Shown here piece after piece: positions 35,517-45,484 of a stretch of DNA of 64,000 nucleotides (position 1 is its first letter; each line of letters starts with the position of its first letter). Under the pieces are notes generated by a model, which saw only the letters and a program-made list of their open reading frames with translations, did not search any database and was not told the DNA's origin. A program made the translations under genes and the position numbers. The stretch comes from JANQFM01 sp035471925 (GTDB lineage: Bacteria; Acidobacteriota; UBA6911; RPQK01; DATIPO01), in NCBI GenBank assembly GCA_035471925.1, contig DATIPO010000005.1, forward strand, positions 43,230 to 107,229. Reading direction: 5' to 3'.

Positions 35517-38056
35517 CAGTCCTCCTGATCCTTCAGGTTCTTGTCGAACCAGGCCACGATGCTGTCCCACCAGACCATGCGCTTGTCCCAGTCGAAGATC
35601 TGGTGGTCTGATCCGGCGATGGTCACCAGTTCCACTTCTTTGCCCAGCAGTTTCAGGGCCGTGTACATCTGCTGGCTTTCGCCCACCGGAACGTTGGTGT
35701 CGGCGTCTCCGTGCAGCAACAGCAGGGGCGTATTGACCTTGTCGGCCAGGAAGAGGGGGCTGCGCTCGGTGTAGAGATCAGGACGGTTCCAGGGAAAACT
35801 GCCGCGGGTGGCGATGCCGCTGTAGAGGTAACCCCACCAGCCTTCTCCCCAGTAGCTGGAGAGGGCGCTGATGCCGGCATGGCTGACGGCCGCCGAGAAG
35901 AGGTCGGTCTGAGTGAGCAGGAACTGGGTCATGTAGCCGCCGTAGGAGGCCCCGATGCAGCCGACCCGCTCTCCGTCCACGAAATCGTGGGCTTGGATGA
36001 ATTTGCCGGCGCCCTCGATGATGTCCTGGGCGTTTTCGGCTCCCCAGCCGTTGACGTGGAGGGCCGAGAAGTCCTGTCCGAAGCCGATGGCGCCCGCCGG
36101 TTGGGGTACGTAAACCACGTACCCGTTGGCGGCCCACAGGTGCCATGGATAGCGGCTGCTGAAGACGTCGTCCACCGGCACCGTCCCCCCGTAGTAGTAG
36201 ACGATGAGGGGATAGCGGCGTGAGGGGTCGAAGTCGGGAGGGGTATAGAAGCGTCCCGTAATGGTCTGTCCGCGGGAGTTCTCGAATTCCCAGCGCTGAT
36301 GCTCTCCCAGGCGGACTTGGCTGAAGGCTTCTCCGGTGGGATCGGCCAAGAGGCGGGGAGCCGCCGTGGGCGAGTCGGCCACGTAGACTTTCTGGGGCAC
36401 CAGGGGGGAGGTGCCTTCCCACAGCAGGCGTCCGCTCTTGGGCGAGTAGTCGAAATCGTCCACCGAAGCGATCCCCGAGCCTATGGGCGCGTAGCCGCCT
36501 GAGGACACCTCAAGACGATAGAGGCGCGAACGGTCTTTCTCGGTGACGGTGAGGATGACGATTCCCCGCTCGGGATCGGCTTCCACGTCCCCGATGGAGG
36601 GATCGAAATCCCGGCTCAGCGGCTTCGTTTCGCTACTACCAGGATCGTAGAGGTAGAGCTGAGTGTCGTACTGGTTGGCCTGCAATCCCTCGGAGACGGC
36701 CACGCCCGCTCCCCCGAAAGCTTGCGGCGCGGCCCACACCAGAAGCTGGTCTTTCCAGTAGCAGGCGCCCCCGAAGGAGGTAGTGATCTCGGTCAGCTCG
36801 CTTCGCTCTCCGTTCTCCATCGACAGCTCGTAAAGGGTGGTGGCTTGATAGGGAGGCTCCTGATAGTGAGGGCGGACCTGGGCGTAGAGCAGGCGTTTGG
36901 AATCGGAGCTGATGTCTTGCAGGCGTGCGCCCCATTCTCCCTCCGTCAGTTGCTGCACCCAGCCGCTTCCCAGGTCGACTTGGTAGAGTTGGGCCCGGTT
37001 GCGCCATCCGGCCCAGCGGTCGGGCAGGTCGCGGTGGCGCTTGAGCGAGTCCTTGCGCGCTTCGGACTCCTTGGTCCAGGCGAAGAGCAGGGAGGACGAG
37101 TCGGGCATCCAGCGGTATCCGCCCATGTTCTCAATGCCTTCCAGCAGTCGCCGGGGCTGGCCGTTCATTCCTTGCTGCACCCACAGGTCGGACTTTCCCT
37201 GGCTGCGCGTGAGGTAGGAAATCCATTCTCCATCGGGGCTCCAGCGCAGATCGTCGGGTGCGTCCGCCACCCACTGGCGCACCACCTGGCCGTCCCAGAA
37301 ACGCCTCACCTCCAGCCGGCTCTCCCAGCGGTCGAGGCGGGTGTTGCGCCAGCGCTGGGAAAGCAGCACATGCTCTCCATCGGGCGACAGGCTCAGCGAA
37401 CGTACCTGGGGAGCGCCGTAAAGGAGAGCTTTGCTGACCTTTTGCTCAGGCTTGATATGGGCCCGGATGGCGTCGGCGTGCGCGCTCTCCACGGCCAGGC
37501 GCAGTTGAGAAGGCTGATCGGAGGGGGCTGAGGTCATGAAGAGAAGGCGGTGAGTACCGGGAATCATCTTCAGGCTGCCGCTCCAGAGCTTTTCCTCGCT
37601 GTCCGAGCCCGCCGTCATCGAAAGGCGGCCCTGGTCCAGGTAGGCTACCGGCTTGGAAGGCGCCTGCAGCGTCACGTCGGCTTGGCTCCAACGGTCCACG
37701 TCCAGCATCAGCGAAGCGATCCAGAGTCCGCCCTGGTCGGAGGGCAAGTCGAAGAGTCCGCTGTTGGGTGAAACGGCCTGCCACGAGTAGCCGGTGCCGA
37801 AAACGCTCCAGGAATCGCCGGCTCGGGGCAGTCCGCCCTCTTCAAGGGCGGCCCTCAACTGGCGCAGTTCGTCTTCCTTCATCACGCCGGGCCACTCCTG
37901 GCGAAGGGGCGTCCGCAGGGGACCCAGAAGCAAGATCTGGCCGATCTCGACTGCAGATTTTCCGCTCTTGTCCGCATCGGTCTTCTTCCCGGCTTGCAGC
38001 GGCAACAGCAACGACAGAATGACGACTACACAAAGTTTGATCTGGCGCCTTTTCAT
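35492..38056 (-). CDS. Exported S9 family (prolyl oligopeptidase/DPP-like) peptidase
   Basis: 854 residues with a signal peptide (KLCVVVILSLLLPLQAG) and GGAGGGAGGG before the ATG. The first two thirds are a WD40-like beta-propeller (SPDGEHVLLSQRW and PDGEWISYLTRSQG repeats). The last third is the alpha/beta-hydrolase with GCIGASYGGYMTQF (catalytic Ser near 700), LLLHGDADTNVP (Asp) and IAGSDHQIF (His). It cleaves oligopeptides, probably after Pro or from their ends. It is followed by the PqqB-like gene in the same operon. Confidence 0.93.
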   Translation of the reverse strand: MKRRQIKLCVVVILSLLLPLQAGKKTDADKSGKSAVEIGQILLLGPLRTPLRQEWPGVMKEDELRQLRAALEEGGLPRAGDSWSVFGTGYSWQAVSPNSGLFDLPSDQGGLWIASLMLDVDRWSQADVTLQAPSKPVAYLDQGRLSMTAGSDSEEKLWSGSLKMIPGTHRLLFMTSAPSDQPSQLRLAVESAHADAIRAHIKPEQKVSKALLYGAPQVRSLSLSPDGEHVLLSQRWRNTRLDRWESRLEVRRFWDGQVVRQWVADAPDDLRWSPDGEWISYLTRSQGKSDLWVQQGMNGQPRRLLEGIENMGGYRWMPDSSSLLFAWTKESEARKDSLKRHRDLPDRWAGWRNRAQLYQVDLGSGWVQQLTEGEWGARLQDISSDSKRLLYAQVRPHYQEPPYQATTLYELSMENGERSELTEITTSFGGACYWKDQLLVWAAPQAFGGAGVAVSEGLQANQYDTQLYLYDPGSSETKPLSRDFDPSIGDVEADPERGIVILTVTEKDRSRLYRLEVSSGGYAPIGSGIASVDDFDYSPKSGRLLWEGTSPLVPQKVYVADSPTAAPRLLADPTGEAFSQVRLGEHQRWEFENSRGQTITGRFYTPPDFDPSRRYPLIVYYYGGTVPVDDVFSSRYPWHLWAANGYVVYVPQPAGAIGFGQDFSALHVNGWGAENAQDIIEGAGKFIQAHDFVDGERVGCIGASYGGYMTQFLLTQTDLFSAAVSHAGISALSSYWGEGWWGYLYSGIATRGSFPWNRPDLYTERSPLFLADKVNTPLLLLHGDADTNVPVGESQQMYTALKLLGKEVELVTIAGSDHQIFDWDKRMVWWDSIVAWFDKNLKDQEDWWNDIYPD

Positions 38057-38165
38057 GAATTCAGCCCTCCCTCCACAGGTGTCCGTTGATTACGGGACTC
38101 AGATTACCACGCGGAATATGCCGTAGTGGAGTCCCTGCCCGATCTGACAGGTATAATCCAGCGCC

Positions 38166-38585
38166 ATGTGGACGATTCGGGTATTGGCTTTGACGGGACC
38201 GGTCCTGTTGCTGTCGATGCTGTGGGAGCATCCCCTGGCCTACTTTCTCTTCGCCTTGGGCACAACCGTCTTGGCGGTGGCCCTGATGCGTCTGGGCGCC
38301 GCCCGCCGCGGCAACCGCGCGCCCAACCGCCGCCTCGATCTGATTCTGGGTCCGCTGTGGATTGTGCTCTCGGCATGCCTCATGGGCATTATCTACTACG
38401 CTGACAGTAGTTGGGCCCCGTGGGGCGTCCCGGTGGGAGCCTGGTTGCTGTTGGCAGGACTGTGGCTGCTTCCACTTCTCTGGGTGTCGCTTGGCTATGC
38501 TGCCACCTTTGACCGATTCGGACTGCGGCAGGAAGATCTGCACGAGGTCCGCCGGGCAGCTCGCCGGCGCGGGGAGGAGAGCTGA
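38166..38585 (+). CDS. Small integral membrane protein, probable symporter partner
   Basis: 139 residues with four hydrophobic segments and a basic, charged C-terminal tail. Its stop overlaps the start of the sodium:solute symporter in TGATG, so the two are translationally coupled. Several sodium:solute symporters have a small coupled membrane subunit (for example YhdT with PanF), and this protein may play that part, but its sequence is not one I recognise. It is the first gene after a 109-bp divergent spacer from the S9 peptidase. Confidence 0.7.
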   Translation: MWTIRVLALTGPVLLLSMLWEHPLAYFLFALGTTVLAVALMRLGAARRGNRAPNRRLDLILGPLWIVLSACLMGIIYYADSSWAPWGVPVGAWLLLAGLWLLPLLWVSLGYAATFDRFGLRQEDLHEVRRAARRRGEES

Positions 38586-40087
38586 TGCCCATTCTCTCCA
38601 AACCCTGGATCATCCTTGCCGCACTGACCTATCTGGCGGTGGTCTTCGCCATCGGCCTGTGGGCCGCCCGGCGTACCCGCGACGCCCGCGACTTCTTTAT
38701 CGCCGGACAGAGGATAGGCCTGCTGGTCACCGCTCTGGCCACCATGACCGCTTCCTACAGCGGATTCGTCTTCCTGGGCGGACCCGGACTCACCTACCGC
38801 CTGGGAACGGCCTCCTTTTTCATCTGCGTTTCGGTCAGTTTCACCGCCGCCCTGCTGTGCTGGACGGTGGCCAAGAGGCTGCGTCTGATGAGCGAAGTGC
38901 GCGAGATCTATACCGTGCCCGATGCCTTCTTCCATCGCTTCGACAGCCGTCTCACCTCGGGACTGGCGGCGCTGGCCCTGCTGGTCGGCACCATCGGCTA
39001 TCTGGGAGTCCAGTTCCGGGCGCTGGGAGTTCTCATCGAGGCCATCTTCGGGACTCGGGCCTACTTCGGAGAAGCCTCTCCCTGGGTGGCCATGGCTCTC
39101 GGGATCTCGGTGGTTCTCTTCTACAGCGTGGCGGGCGGAATGATCGCGGGAGTCTATACCGATCTCTTCCAGGGACTTCTCATGATGCTGGCGGCGGTGG
39201 CCGTCTTCGTCACGGCCGTTTCCCAGGCGGGAGGGCCTGCGATGCTGGTGGAAAGCATCCGCACCAGCCGCGACTTCGGGCCCGCCTTCCTCGATCCGCT
39301 GGGCGGTGTTCCCGTCATGACCGGATTGGGCTTCTTCTTTGTGTTCTCGATCGGAACCCTGGGCCAGCCCCACATGCTGCACAAGTTCTACATGCTCGAC
39401 GATCCCCGCAAGCTCAAGTGGATGCCGCTTTTGATCGGCGGCTCGCAGACCCTATGCGTGCTGATCTGGATGGGCATCGGTCTGGCCGTCCCGGCACTGG
39501 TAGCCCAGGGACGGCTGCGGGCCCTGACCCGTCCTGACGACGCCGCGCCGGCCTTTCTGCTCAACTTCGCCCCTGAACTGCTGGCCGGCCTGGTGTTTGC
39601 GGGCATCCTGGCCGCCATCATGTCGACGGCCGATTCCTTCCTCAGCATCGGTTCGGCCGCTTTGGTACGCGACCTGCCGCTGGCCCTGAGACGTCCCCTC
39701 TCCAATGAACTCACCGCGGGACGCCTGGCGGTGGTCCTGATCGCGGTGGCCGCAGCCCTCTTCTCCCATTTCTACGGGGACTTGATCGCCTTATTGGGGA
39801 CCTTTGCCTTCGGGACCTTCGCAGCCGCACTGGGACCGGCTTTGGCGGTGGGACTCAACTGGCGGCGCGTGACGGCGCGGGCGGCCACCGCCTCCATTCT
39901 CACGGGCCTGATTCTCAATCTGGGTCTTGAAATCGCCAACCGCTACCAGGCTTTGCCCTTCGCTTCCGGAGTCCTGCCCTCGGCCGTGGCTTTGGCGGCT
40001 TCTTTCACCGTCCTCTTTGCTGTCAGCCATCTCTCGCCTCCGCCTGCCGAGCCTGCCCCCGACATGCAGGCGGTCATGGAGGCATGA
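38585..40087 (+). CDS. Sodium:solute symporter family transporter
   Basis: 500 residues, about 13 membrane segments. SSS-family marks include ARDFFIAGQRIGLLVTALATMTASYSGFVFLGGPG in the first quarter, then YTVPDAFFHRF and YSVAGGMIAGVYTDLFQGLLM, and FAGILAAIMSTADSFLSIGSAALVRDL (sodium-site region). The substrate (acetate, pantothenate, proline or another small organic solute) cannot be told from the sequence. It is coupled to the small membrane protein upstream and convergent with an AlkD-like gene, with stops five bases apart. Confidence 0.92.
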   Translation: MPILSKPWIILAALTYLAVVFAIGLWAARRTRDARDFFIAGQRIGLLVTALATMTASYSGFVFLGGPGLTYRLGTASFFICVSVSFTAALLCWTVAKRLRLMSEVREIYTVPDAFFHRFDSRLTSGLAALALLVGTIGYLGVQFRALGVLIEAIFGTRAYFGEASPWVAMALGISVVLFYSVAGGMIAGVYTDLFQGLLMMLAAVAVFVTAVSQAGGPAMLVESIRTSRDFGPAFLDPLGGVPVMTGLGFFFVFSIGTLGQPHMLHKFYMLDDPRKLKWMPLLIGGSQTLCVLIWMGIGLAVPALVAQGRLRALTRPDDAAPAFLLNFAPELLAGLVFAGILAAIMSTADSFLSIGSAALVRDLPLALRRPLSNELTAGRLAVVLIAVAAALFSHFYGDLIALLGTFAFGTFAAALGPALAVGLNWRRVTARAATASILTGLILNLGLEIANRYQALPFASGVLPSAVALAASFTVLFAVSHLSPPPAEPAPDMQAVMEA

Positions 40088-40092
40088 GACCC

Positions 40093-40761
40093 CTACCTCT
40101 TGCGCTTGTTGACCCTCTCGATGTACTCGCGGATCTCGGGAGTCTTGCAACTGGTCTGGCCGTGGTCGACCTCCACGCTGCCGATGCGCCGGGCGGCTTC
40201 CAGTGCGGCGCTTTCGCCTTCCGGGCTGCGCAGGCCGATGGCGATGACGGCGTTGAGCATGGCGTCGCGGGTGCGGTTGGGACGCTGGTGGATCTCCTCT
40301 TCGACGGTCTTGATGCAGGAAATCAGTTGGTCGTCATCGAGCGACGGGTCTTTGCCTGCAAGGATAGCCAGCAAGGTCCAACCGACTCGTCCCCTCCATT
40401 CCTCGGACGAGGGCATCCACTCGCGGGCTTTCTCCCAGCCCGCCGGCGAGGCGGCCGCCAAATGCGAGAAGGCATCACAGAGGACGTAGTTTTCGAGATC
40501 CGCCACCCAGCGCTCCAACAGGTGGGCGTCGGCTTGTTGGGGATCGGCGATCATGCAGGCCAGCACCCGGGCGTCATGGTTGCCGCTCTCCCACAATTGG
40601 AGGGCCAGGTGATGGTCGGTCTTGATGCGCTTCTTGAGCTTGTTGAGATTGGCGTAGCTGACGCCGTACATTGTCTCGCCCACGCCGTGGCGGGCATAGA
40701 TCTTGCGATTTTGCGCCGTGCCCAGGGCCTGCAGTTCCGCAAGGGTCTCTTGTTTGGTCAT
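40093..40761 (-). CDS. DNA alkylation repair protein (AlkD-like HEAT repeat)
   Basis: 222 residues from the ATG at 40761 with AGGAGA upstream. It matches the DNA alkylation repair family (PF08713): GVSYANLNKLKKRIKTDHHLALQLWESGNHDARVLACMIA and ENYVLCDAFSHL are typical. AlkD-like proteins remove bulky N3/N7-alkylated bases with a HEAT-repeat cleft and no base flipping. Family members vary in keeping the catalytic Asp; I did not map it here. It stands between two transporters and is not part of a repair operon. Confidence 0.88.
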   Translation of the reverse strand: MTKQETLAELQALGTAQNRKIYARHGVGETMYGVSYANLNKLKKRIKTDHHLALQLWESGNHDARVLACMIADPQQADAHLLERWVADLENYVLCDAFSHLAAASPAGWEKAREWMPSSEEWRGRVGWTLLAILAGKDPSLDDDQLISCIKTVEEEIHQRPNRTRDAMLNAVIAIGLRSPEGESAALEAARRIGSVEVDHGQTSCKTPEIREYIERVNKRKR

Positions 40762-40831
40762 GGATTCTCCTGGTGCCGTCGACCCTTTCACGATAGCAGC
40801 GGCGCTCGAGGTCCGAAAAGCTGGGTTCGCC

Positions 40832-42181
40832 TCAGGAGCGGCGGAAGATCAAATAGTAGACGGGGGCGCCCAGCGCCATCACGCCCACACCCAAGCCGGC
40901 CTGAAGGGGACGCTGCACTGCCAGAAGGACCAGAAGCAGGGCTACCAGCAATAGAAAGAAAAGGGGCACCAGAGGGTATCCCGGCACACGGAAGGAGGGC
41001 CGTCCGGCATCCCCGCTGCGCAGGACGCAGACTCCGGCCCCGGTCAGTCCAACGAAGGCCACCGTGACGAAGATGAAATAGGAGATGATCTGCTCGAAGT
41101 TGCCCAGCAGGATCAGTACCGAAGCCAGTCCCGCCTGCAGGGCCGAGGCCCGGGCGGGCGTTCCGAATCGCGGGTGCACCTTGCCGATGCCTCTGAAGAA
41201 GACGCCGTCGCGCGCCATGGCGTAATAGACGCGGGGCAGCGCCATCAGCAGCGTGGCCAGACTGCCCGCTACCGAGATGATGACGACAAGGGCCAGGATC
41301 TGTCCACCGGCGGCTCCGAAAAGAGCTTCGCCGGCCTGGGCCGCGAAGGTTTCGCCCGAAGTCACCGCATCCATCGGCACGAGGTAGAGAAAGACGGCGC
41401 TGGTGGCCACGTAGACCAGGGTAACGATCACCACACCCAGCGCCAGCGCCCGGGGGACCGTCCGCCCCGGATTGCGCGCCTCGCCGGCCATCTTGGCCAC
41501 CTCCCACCAGCCGCCGAAAGCGAAGAAAGCGCCCACCATCGCTCCAGCCAGGGCTGAAAGCAAGGGGTCGGACCCGGGACGCTGCTCCAGCAGGGGAAGA
41601 AAGTGGTCCCAGTCGCCCGCCCGCAAGGCCAGGGCCGTCACGATGATGGCCGACAGTGCGCCCAATTTCAGGGCCGTCAGCCAGCGGACCAGTCCGGCCC
41701 CCAGGCGAAGGCCGAGGATGTTGGCCGTTGCCAGCACCCACACCACGCCCAGCGCCAACAGCTTCATGCTCCAGGCAGAGAGGGCCATCAGGTATCCGAC
41801 GTAGCTGGTCAGACCCACAGCCAGGGCCGCCGTGATGCCGGGGTCCATGACCAGCAAGCACTTCCAGCCGTAGAGAAACGCCACCGCCGGTCCATAGGCG
41901 CGTTTGAGGTAGACATAGCCGCCTCCGGCCTGGGGGAAGCGAGCCGCCAGTTCGCCGTAGCAAAGGGCTCCGGCCAGCGCCATGGCCCCCATGGCCAGCC
42001 ACACCGCCAGCAGCCAAAGAGGCGACCCCAGCGACTTGGCCATGCCCGCCGGGGTCAGGAAGATGCCGACGGCGATGACTTCGCCGATGACCAGCGCCGT
42101 GAAAGACACAAGTCCAAGCTGGCGGGCCAATCCCGTGGAGGGCGGCCTAGGGCTTTTCTGATGAGTGTTCTTTGTTGACAC
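40832..42181 (-). CDS. APC family amino-acid permease
   Basis: 449 residues, 12 membrane segments. The start GLVSFTALVIGEVIAVGIFLTPAGMAKSLGSP and the GALCYGELAARFPQAGGGYVYLKRAYGP stretch are the signature of the APC superfamily (LAT/serine-threonine exchanger-like). ARNPGRTVPRALALGVV is another family mark. The substrate is likely a neutral amino acid but cannot be stated. It is followed by a 48-bp gap to the TonB receptor gene on the same strand. Confidence 0.9.
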   Translation of the reverse strand: MSTKNTHQKSPRPPSTGLARQLGLVSFTALVIGEVIAVGIFLTPAGMAKSLGSPLWLLAVWLAMGAMALAGALCYGELAARFPQAGGGYVYLKRAYGPAVAFLYGWKCLLVMDPGITAALAVGLTSYVGYLMALSAWSMKLLALGVVWVLATANILGLRLGAGLVRWLTALKLGALSAIIVTALALRAGDWDHFLPLLEQRPGSDPLLSALAGAMVGAFFAFGGWWEVAKMAGEARNPGRTVPRALALGVVIVTLVYVATSAVFLYLVPMDAVTSGETFAAQAGEALFGAAGGQILALVVIISVAGSLATLLMALPRVYYAMARDGVFFRGIGKVHPRFGTPARASALQAGLASVLILLGNFEQIISYFIFVTVAFVGLTGAGVCVLRSGDAGRPSFRVPGYPLVPLFFLLLVALLLVLLAVQRPLQAGLGVGVMALGAPVYYLIFRRS

Positions 42182-42229
42182 GAGGATTTGAGTTTGCCGA
42201 CTTGCGCCCGGTTGTGCCAGTCCGGCCCT

Positions 42230-45190
42230 TTAGAACAATACTCTGAGGGCGAGCTGAAAGGCCCTTGCGCCGCCGCTCCCGAAGACACCGCCCGCCGTAG
42301 TGACTGGACGGCCGAAGCTGGAAGAACGCAGGAAACCCGGATCCTGGGGGTCGGCACTGTCGCGGACCAGGGCATTGCTGAATCCTGAATAGTTGACGTT
42401 GGATACGCCCAGGACGTTGGTGACGTTGAAGAGGTTGAAGACTTCCAAGGTGGGTAGGAAGGTCCATTCCCCGAGCGAAAACTCCCGTGAAATCCGGATA
42501 TCGGCCGAGTGGAAGGAATCGCTCAGCCGCACCGAAGGGTCGACCAGCGGCAGCGGAACGCCGTCGATGCCTCCCCCGGCGTTGACCTGGGAAATGAAGG
42601 CATTGAGGTCGGCGCCGCTATGGAAGAGCCGGCCTCCGGCATTGCGCTGGAGGGTGGGAATGCGCCGGGTGCCGTCGGGAAGCAGGATGTCGGTGGGCAC
42701 GCCCGAAGCCATCGTCCAGAGCAGGGAAAGGTTGAAACGGGCGGGCAGTCCGAACTGTCCGTGAAAATTGAAGCGGTGGCGCTGGTCATTGGGCGCCGGA
42801 CCGTATTCCAGGCGCAGGTTGTCGGGATCGATGGGACCTTCTGAGAAGGGGATCTGGTCGTCGTTGGCGTAGTTGAAGGCCTTGGAAAGGGTGTAGCTGG
42901 CCCGGAACTGCATGTTGGAGTTGAAGCGGCGTTCAAGACTCACCAACAGCCCGTCGTACTTGGTCTGTACGCTCGATTCCAGGTTGACGACGAAGTCGGG
43001 TCCCCCGATGACCGGGTTGTTCACCTCGCCGATGGTGCGTCCGATGATGAAGTGGGTGCCGAAATTGTGCAGATAGTCGAGGCGCAACACGAAATCACGC
43101 CCGAATTGCTGCTGAATGCCCAGGTTGGCCTGCTGAATCATGGGGTTTTGCAGGCTGTTGTCGATGATGTTGATGCCCCCTGCACCTGCCCCCGGCAGCA
43201 CGAAACCGCTAAATGGATTGCTCAAAGTGGGCGCGAAGGAAGGGAAAGTTCCGGTACTCGGATCGACGAAGAAGGCGTTTCCCGCCCGCACTTCGATGGG
43301 CAGGGCCCGTCCGTCCAGCCCCCGTTCCAGCGACTGCACCTGCAGGACCACCCGGTCGTAGTAGATTCCGTATCCGGCGTGCAGGCTGCGCCGTCCGTTA
43401 GCCGAAGCCCAGTTGAAGCCGATGCGGGGAGCCCAGTTGTTGCTGTCGCGTCCCCGCGAACCGCTCAGAAAGGGCCGTACCAGCGGGTTGATCTCATCAT
43501 AGCGGCTGACGTTCTTGACGTCGGTGTCCAGTTCGTAGCGCAATCCCAGATTGAGGGTGAAGCGGGGATGCAGGCGCCAGTCGTCCTGGACGAAAAAGGC
43601 CAGATGGGTGTTGTCGGTGTCGGGGAGGAAGAGCGAGCGCTCGGGAAAGGCGCTGCGCAGCGTTACGGAAAAGAGCAAGTCGTCGTCATTGACCAGACCG
43701 TCGCCGTTGCGGTCAAAGGCGGGGAAATCTTCCAGCAACTCGATGCGGCCCTGTCTGAAGACGTCCAGGTCGAACTCGGCATCGATGCGCTGGAATTCTC
43801 CGCCAAGGCTCAGACTGTGGGCTCCGCGGACCCAGTTGACCGTGTCGCTGAGCTGGAAGCGGTTCTGGCGCGTCTTCTGGGGCGTGCGGAAGGAGGCGCC
43901 GTCCTGGATGCTGGGGAAGGTCAGTTGAGGCGCGGCCGCAACCGGGTCGGTGGCGTTGAAGAAGTTGTTGACGCTGAAGCTGAAGTTGTTGACCAGGAAG
44001 GGTGAAAGGGTTCGGGTCCAGGCCAGGCGTCCGGCATGGAAGCGGTTGTCTCCCTGCTGGCGCTGCGATTCCGATCCGATGGCCCGGATGAGGCTGCTGG
44101 CGGCTACGGCATCGAGATCTTGGAAGAGGTACTCGCCCGAGATCTGGTCCAGCGGGGAAGGGTTCCAGTCGACCTTGGCCAGCGACATGATGTCGTTGAG
44201 CGGAGCCGGCGCGAAATCGCGCTCGATGGTGCGGGTCTCAAGGTTGCGCCGGCCCACCAGCAAAGCGCCGTCCTGGTTGCGGTATTCCAGGGCTCCGAAC
44301 CACCAGGCGCGGTCCTTGCGGATGGGGCCTCCCACGGCCAAGGCGTATTGTTGACGGTCAAAGGGCGGTTCTCCAGCCGAACGGCTGAAGGTTGCGGGCA
44401 GGCCTTGCAGGCTGTCGTCGCGCAGAAAGAAAGAGGCCGACCCGTGAACGTCGTTCCCGCCCGATTTGGTAACCACGTTGAGGACCGATGAGCCCGAGCG
44501 TCCCTGGGCGGCCGAAAAGCGGTTGGTGATGACCTGAAACTCCTGCACCGCTTCCTGACTGAGGTTGAGCAGCGATCCCCCCACCACGTCGTCGTTGTTG
44601 TCGGCGCCGTCGATGGTTACGCTGCCGCCCCGGCCGAACTGTCCCGCCGAAGAGATGAGCACGGTATTGGCCTTGGTAGGGTCGAACTGGGCCGCCGGAG
44701 CGTTTCCCGGAAGCAGCAGCGCCAGTTCCAGGAAATTGCGCCCGTTGAGGGGAAGCGAGGATATCCACTCGGAATCGATCACCCCGTTCACCTCCGAAGT
44801 GGTTTGGTTGACGAGTCCAAGCGTATCGCCGCTGACGATGACGTTTTCGGCGGGACTGGCCAGCTCCAGACCGGCGTCCAGCCGCCGCGACTGGCCCACC
44901 AGCAATTGCAGTCCGGTGAACTTCAAGGGACCGAAACCGGGAGCCTGGAACTCTACGCTGTACAGTCCTGCCGGCAGGTAGCTGACTGAAAAGAAGCCTT
45001 CCGCATTGGTTTCAGTCCTCCGCCGGGTGGCCGTCTCCTGGTTGGTGACCTGCACCGAGACGCCTTCCACCGGCAGGCCCTGTGGATCAGAGACCAATCC
45101 GCTCAGCTTGGCACCTGCCGCTTGCTGGGCCGCTGCCGAGGCCGCAACGGACAGAATACAAAAAAGAAACGCGATGATCCTTCCTCTCAC
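42230..45190 (-). CDS. Oar-like TonB-dependent receptor
   Basis: 986 residues from a GTG at 45190 that gives a signal peptide (RGRIIAFLFCILSVAASAAAQ) and has GGAGGGGGGAG upstream; a longer frame would add about 39 residues before it. A CarboxypepD_reg-like domain (about 25-110: LSGLVSDPQGLPVEGVSVQV) leads to a plug with NGRNFLELALLLPG and VTIDGADNNDD, then a large barrel ending in ALRVLF. This Oar-type subclass is expanded in Acidobacteria and is linked to uptake of protein or polysaccharide breakdown products or of siderophores. The adjacent ECF sigma/anti-sigma pair may control it. The 294-bp upstream gap holds no gene. Confidence 0.9.
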   Translation of the reverse strand: MRGRIIAFLFCILSVAASAAAQQAAGAKLSGLVSDPQGLPVEGVSVQVTNQETATRRRTETNAEGFFSVSYLPAGLYSVEFQAPGFGPLKFTGLQLLVGQSRRLDAGLELASPAENVIVSGDTLGLVNQTTSEVNGVIDSEWISSLPLNGRNFLELALLLPGNAPAAQFDPTKANTVLISSAGQFGRGGSVTIDGADNNDDVVGGSLLNLSQEAVQEFQVITNRFSAAQGRSGSSVLNVVTKSGGNDVHGSASFFLRDDSLQGLPATFSRSAGEPPFDRQQYALAVGGPIRKDRAWWFGALEYRNQDGALLVGRRNLETRTIERDFAPAPLNDIMSLAKVDWNPSPLDQISGEYLFQDLDAVAASSLIRAIGSESQRQQGDNRFHAGRLAWTRTLSPFLVNNFSFSVNNFFNATDPVAAAPQLTFPSIQDGASFRTPQKTRQNRFQLSDTVNWVRGAHSLSLGGEFQRIDAEFDLDVFRQGRIELLEDFPAFDRNGDGLVNDDDLLFSVTLRSAFPERSLFLPDTDNTHLAFFVQDDWRLHPRFTLNLGLRYELDTDVKNVSRYDEINPLVRPFLSGSRGRDSNNWAPRIGFNWASANGRRSLHAGYGIYYDRVVLQVQSLERGLDGRALPIEVRAGNAFFVDPSTGTFPSFAPTLSNPFSGFVLPGAGAGGINIIDNSLQNPMIQQANLGIQQQFGRDFVLRLDYLHNFGTHFIIGRTIGEVNNPVIGGPDFVVNLESSVQTKYDGLLVSLERRFNSNMQFRASYTLSKAFNYANDDQIPFSEGPIDPDNLRLEYGPAPNDQRHRFNFHGQFGLPARFNLSLLWTMASGVPTDILLPDGTRRIPTLQRNAGGRLFHSGADLNAFISQVNAGGGIDGVPLPLVDPSVRLSDSFHSADIRISREFSLGEWTFLPTLEVFNLFNVTNVLGVSNVNYSGFSNALVRDSADPQDPGFLRSSSFGRPVTTAGGVFGSGGARAFQLALRVLF

Positions 45191-45484
45191 TGGATGCTCC
45201 CCCCTCCGTCCCAATCCCTTGCAGTTTTTCACTTGCTCGACCCAACGCATCTGCCATGCCAAGTTGACCAAACATTGGGTGGAATCGCTTAAGCCTAGTC
45301 CTGTCAACCTCTTATGGCGACGTCCGTGAGGGCGGGTGTGGATCGGGCTTCGTAGAATCTATGGAGTGGGGATCGACGCCTGCGCGGCCTCTGTTGGAGG
45401 CTCCGCCCGGCCTCCCAAGCCCATTGCGGCCCGGTTCATAGATCGAAGGGCAGGTTCGCAAAGATTATGAGCATGGAGGCGGCT

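Noticed and set aside
45387..45401. Small GCCTC/GAGGC hairpin in the gap before the Oar-like receptor
   Set aside because: A five-bp stem without a T-run or conservation is expected by chance at this GC content.
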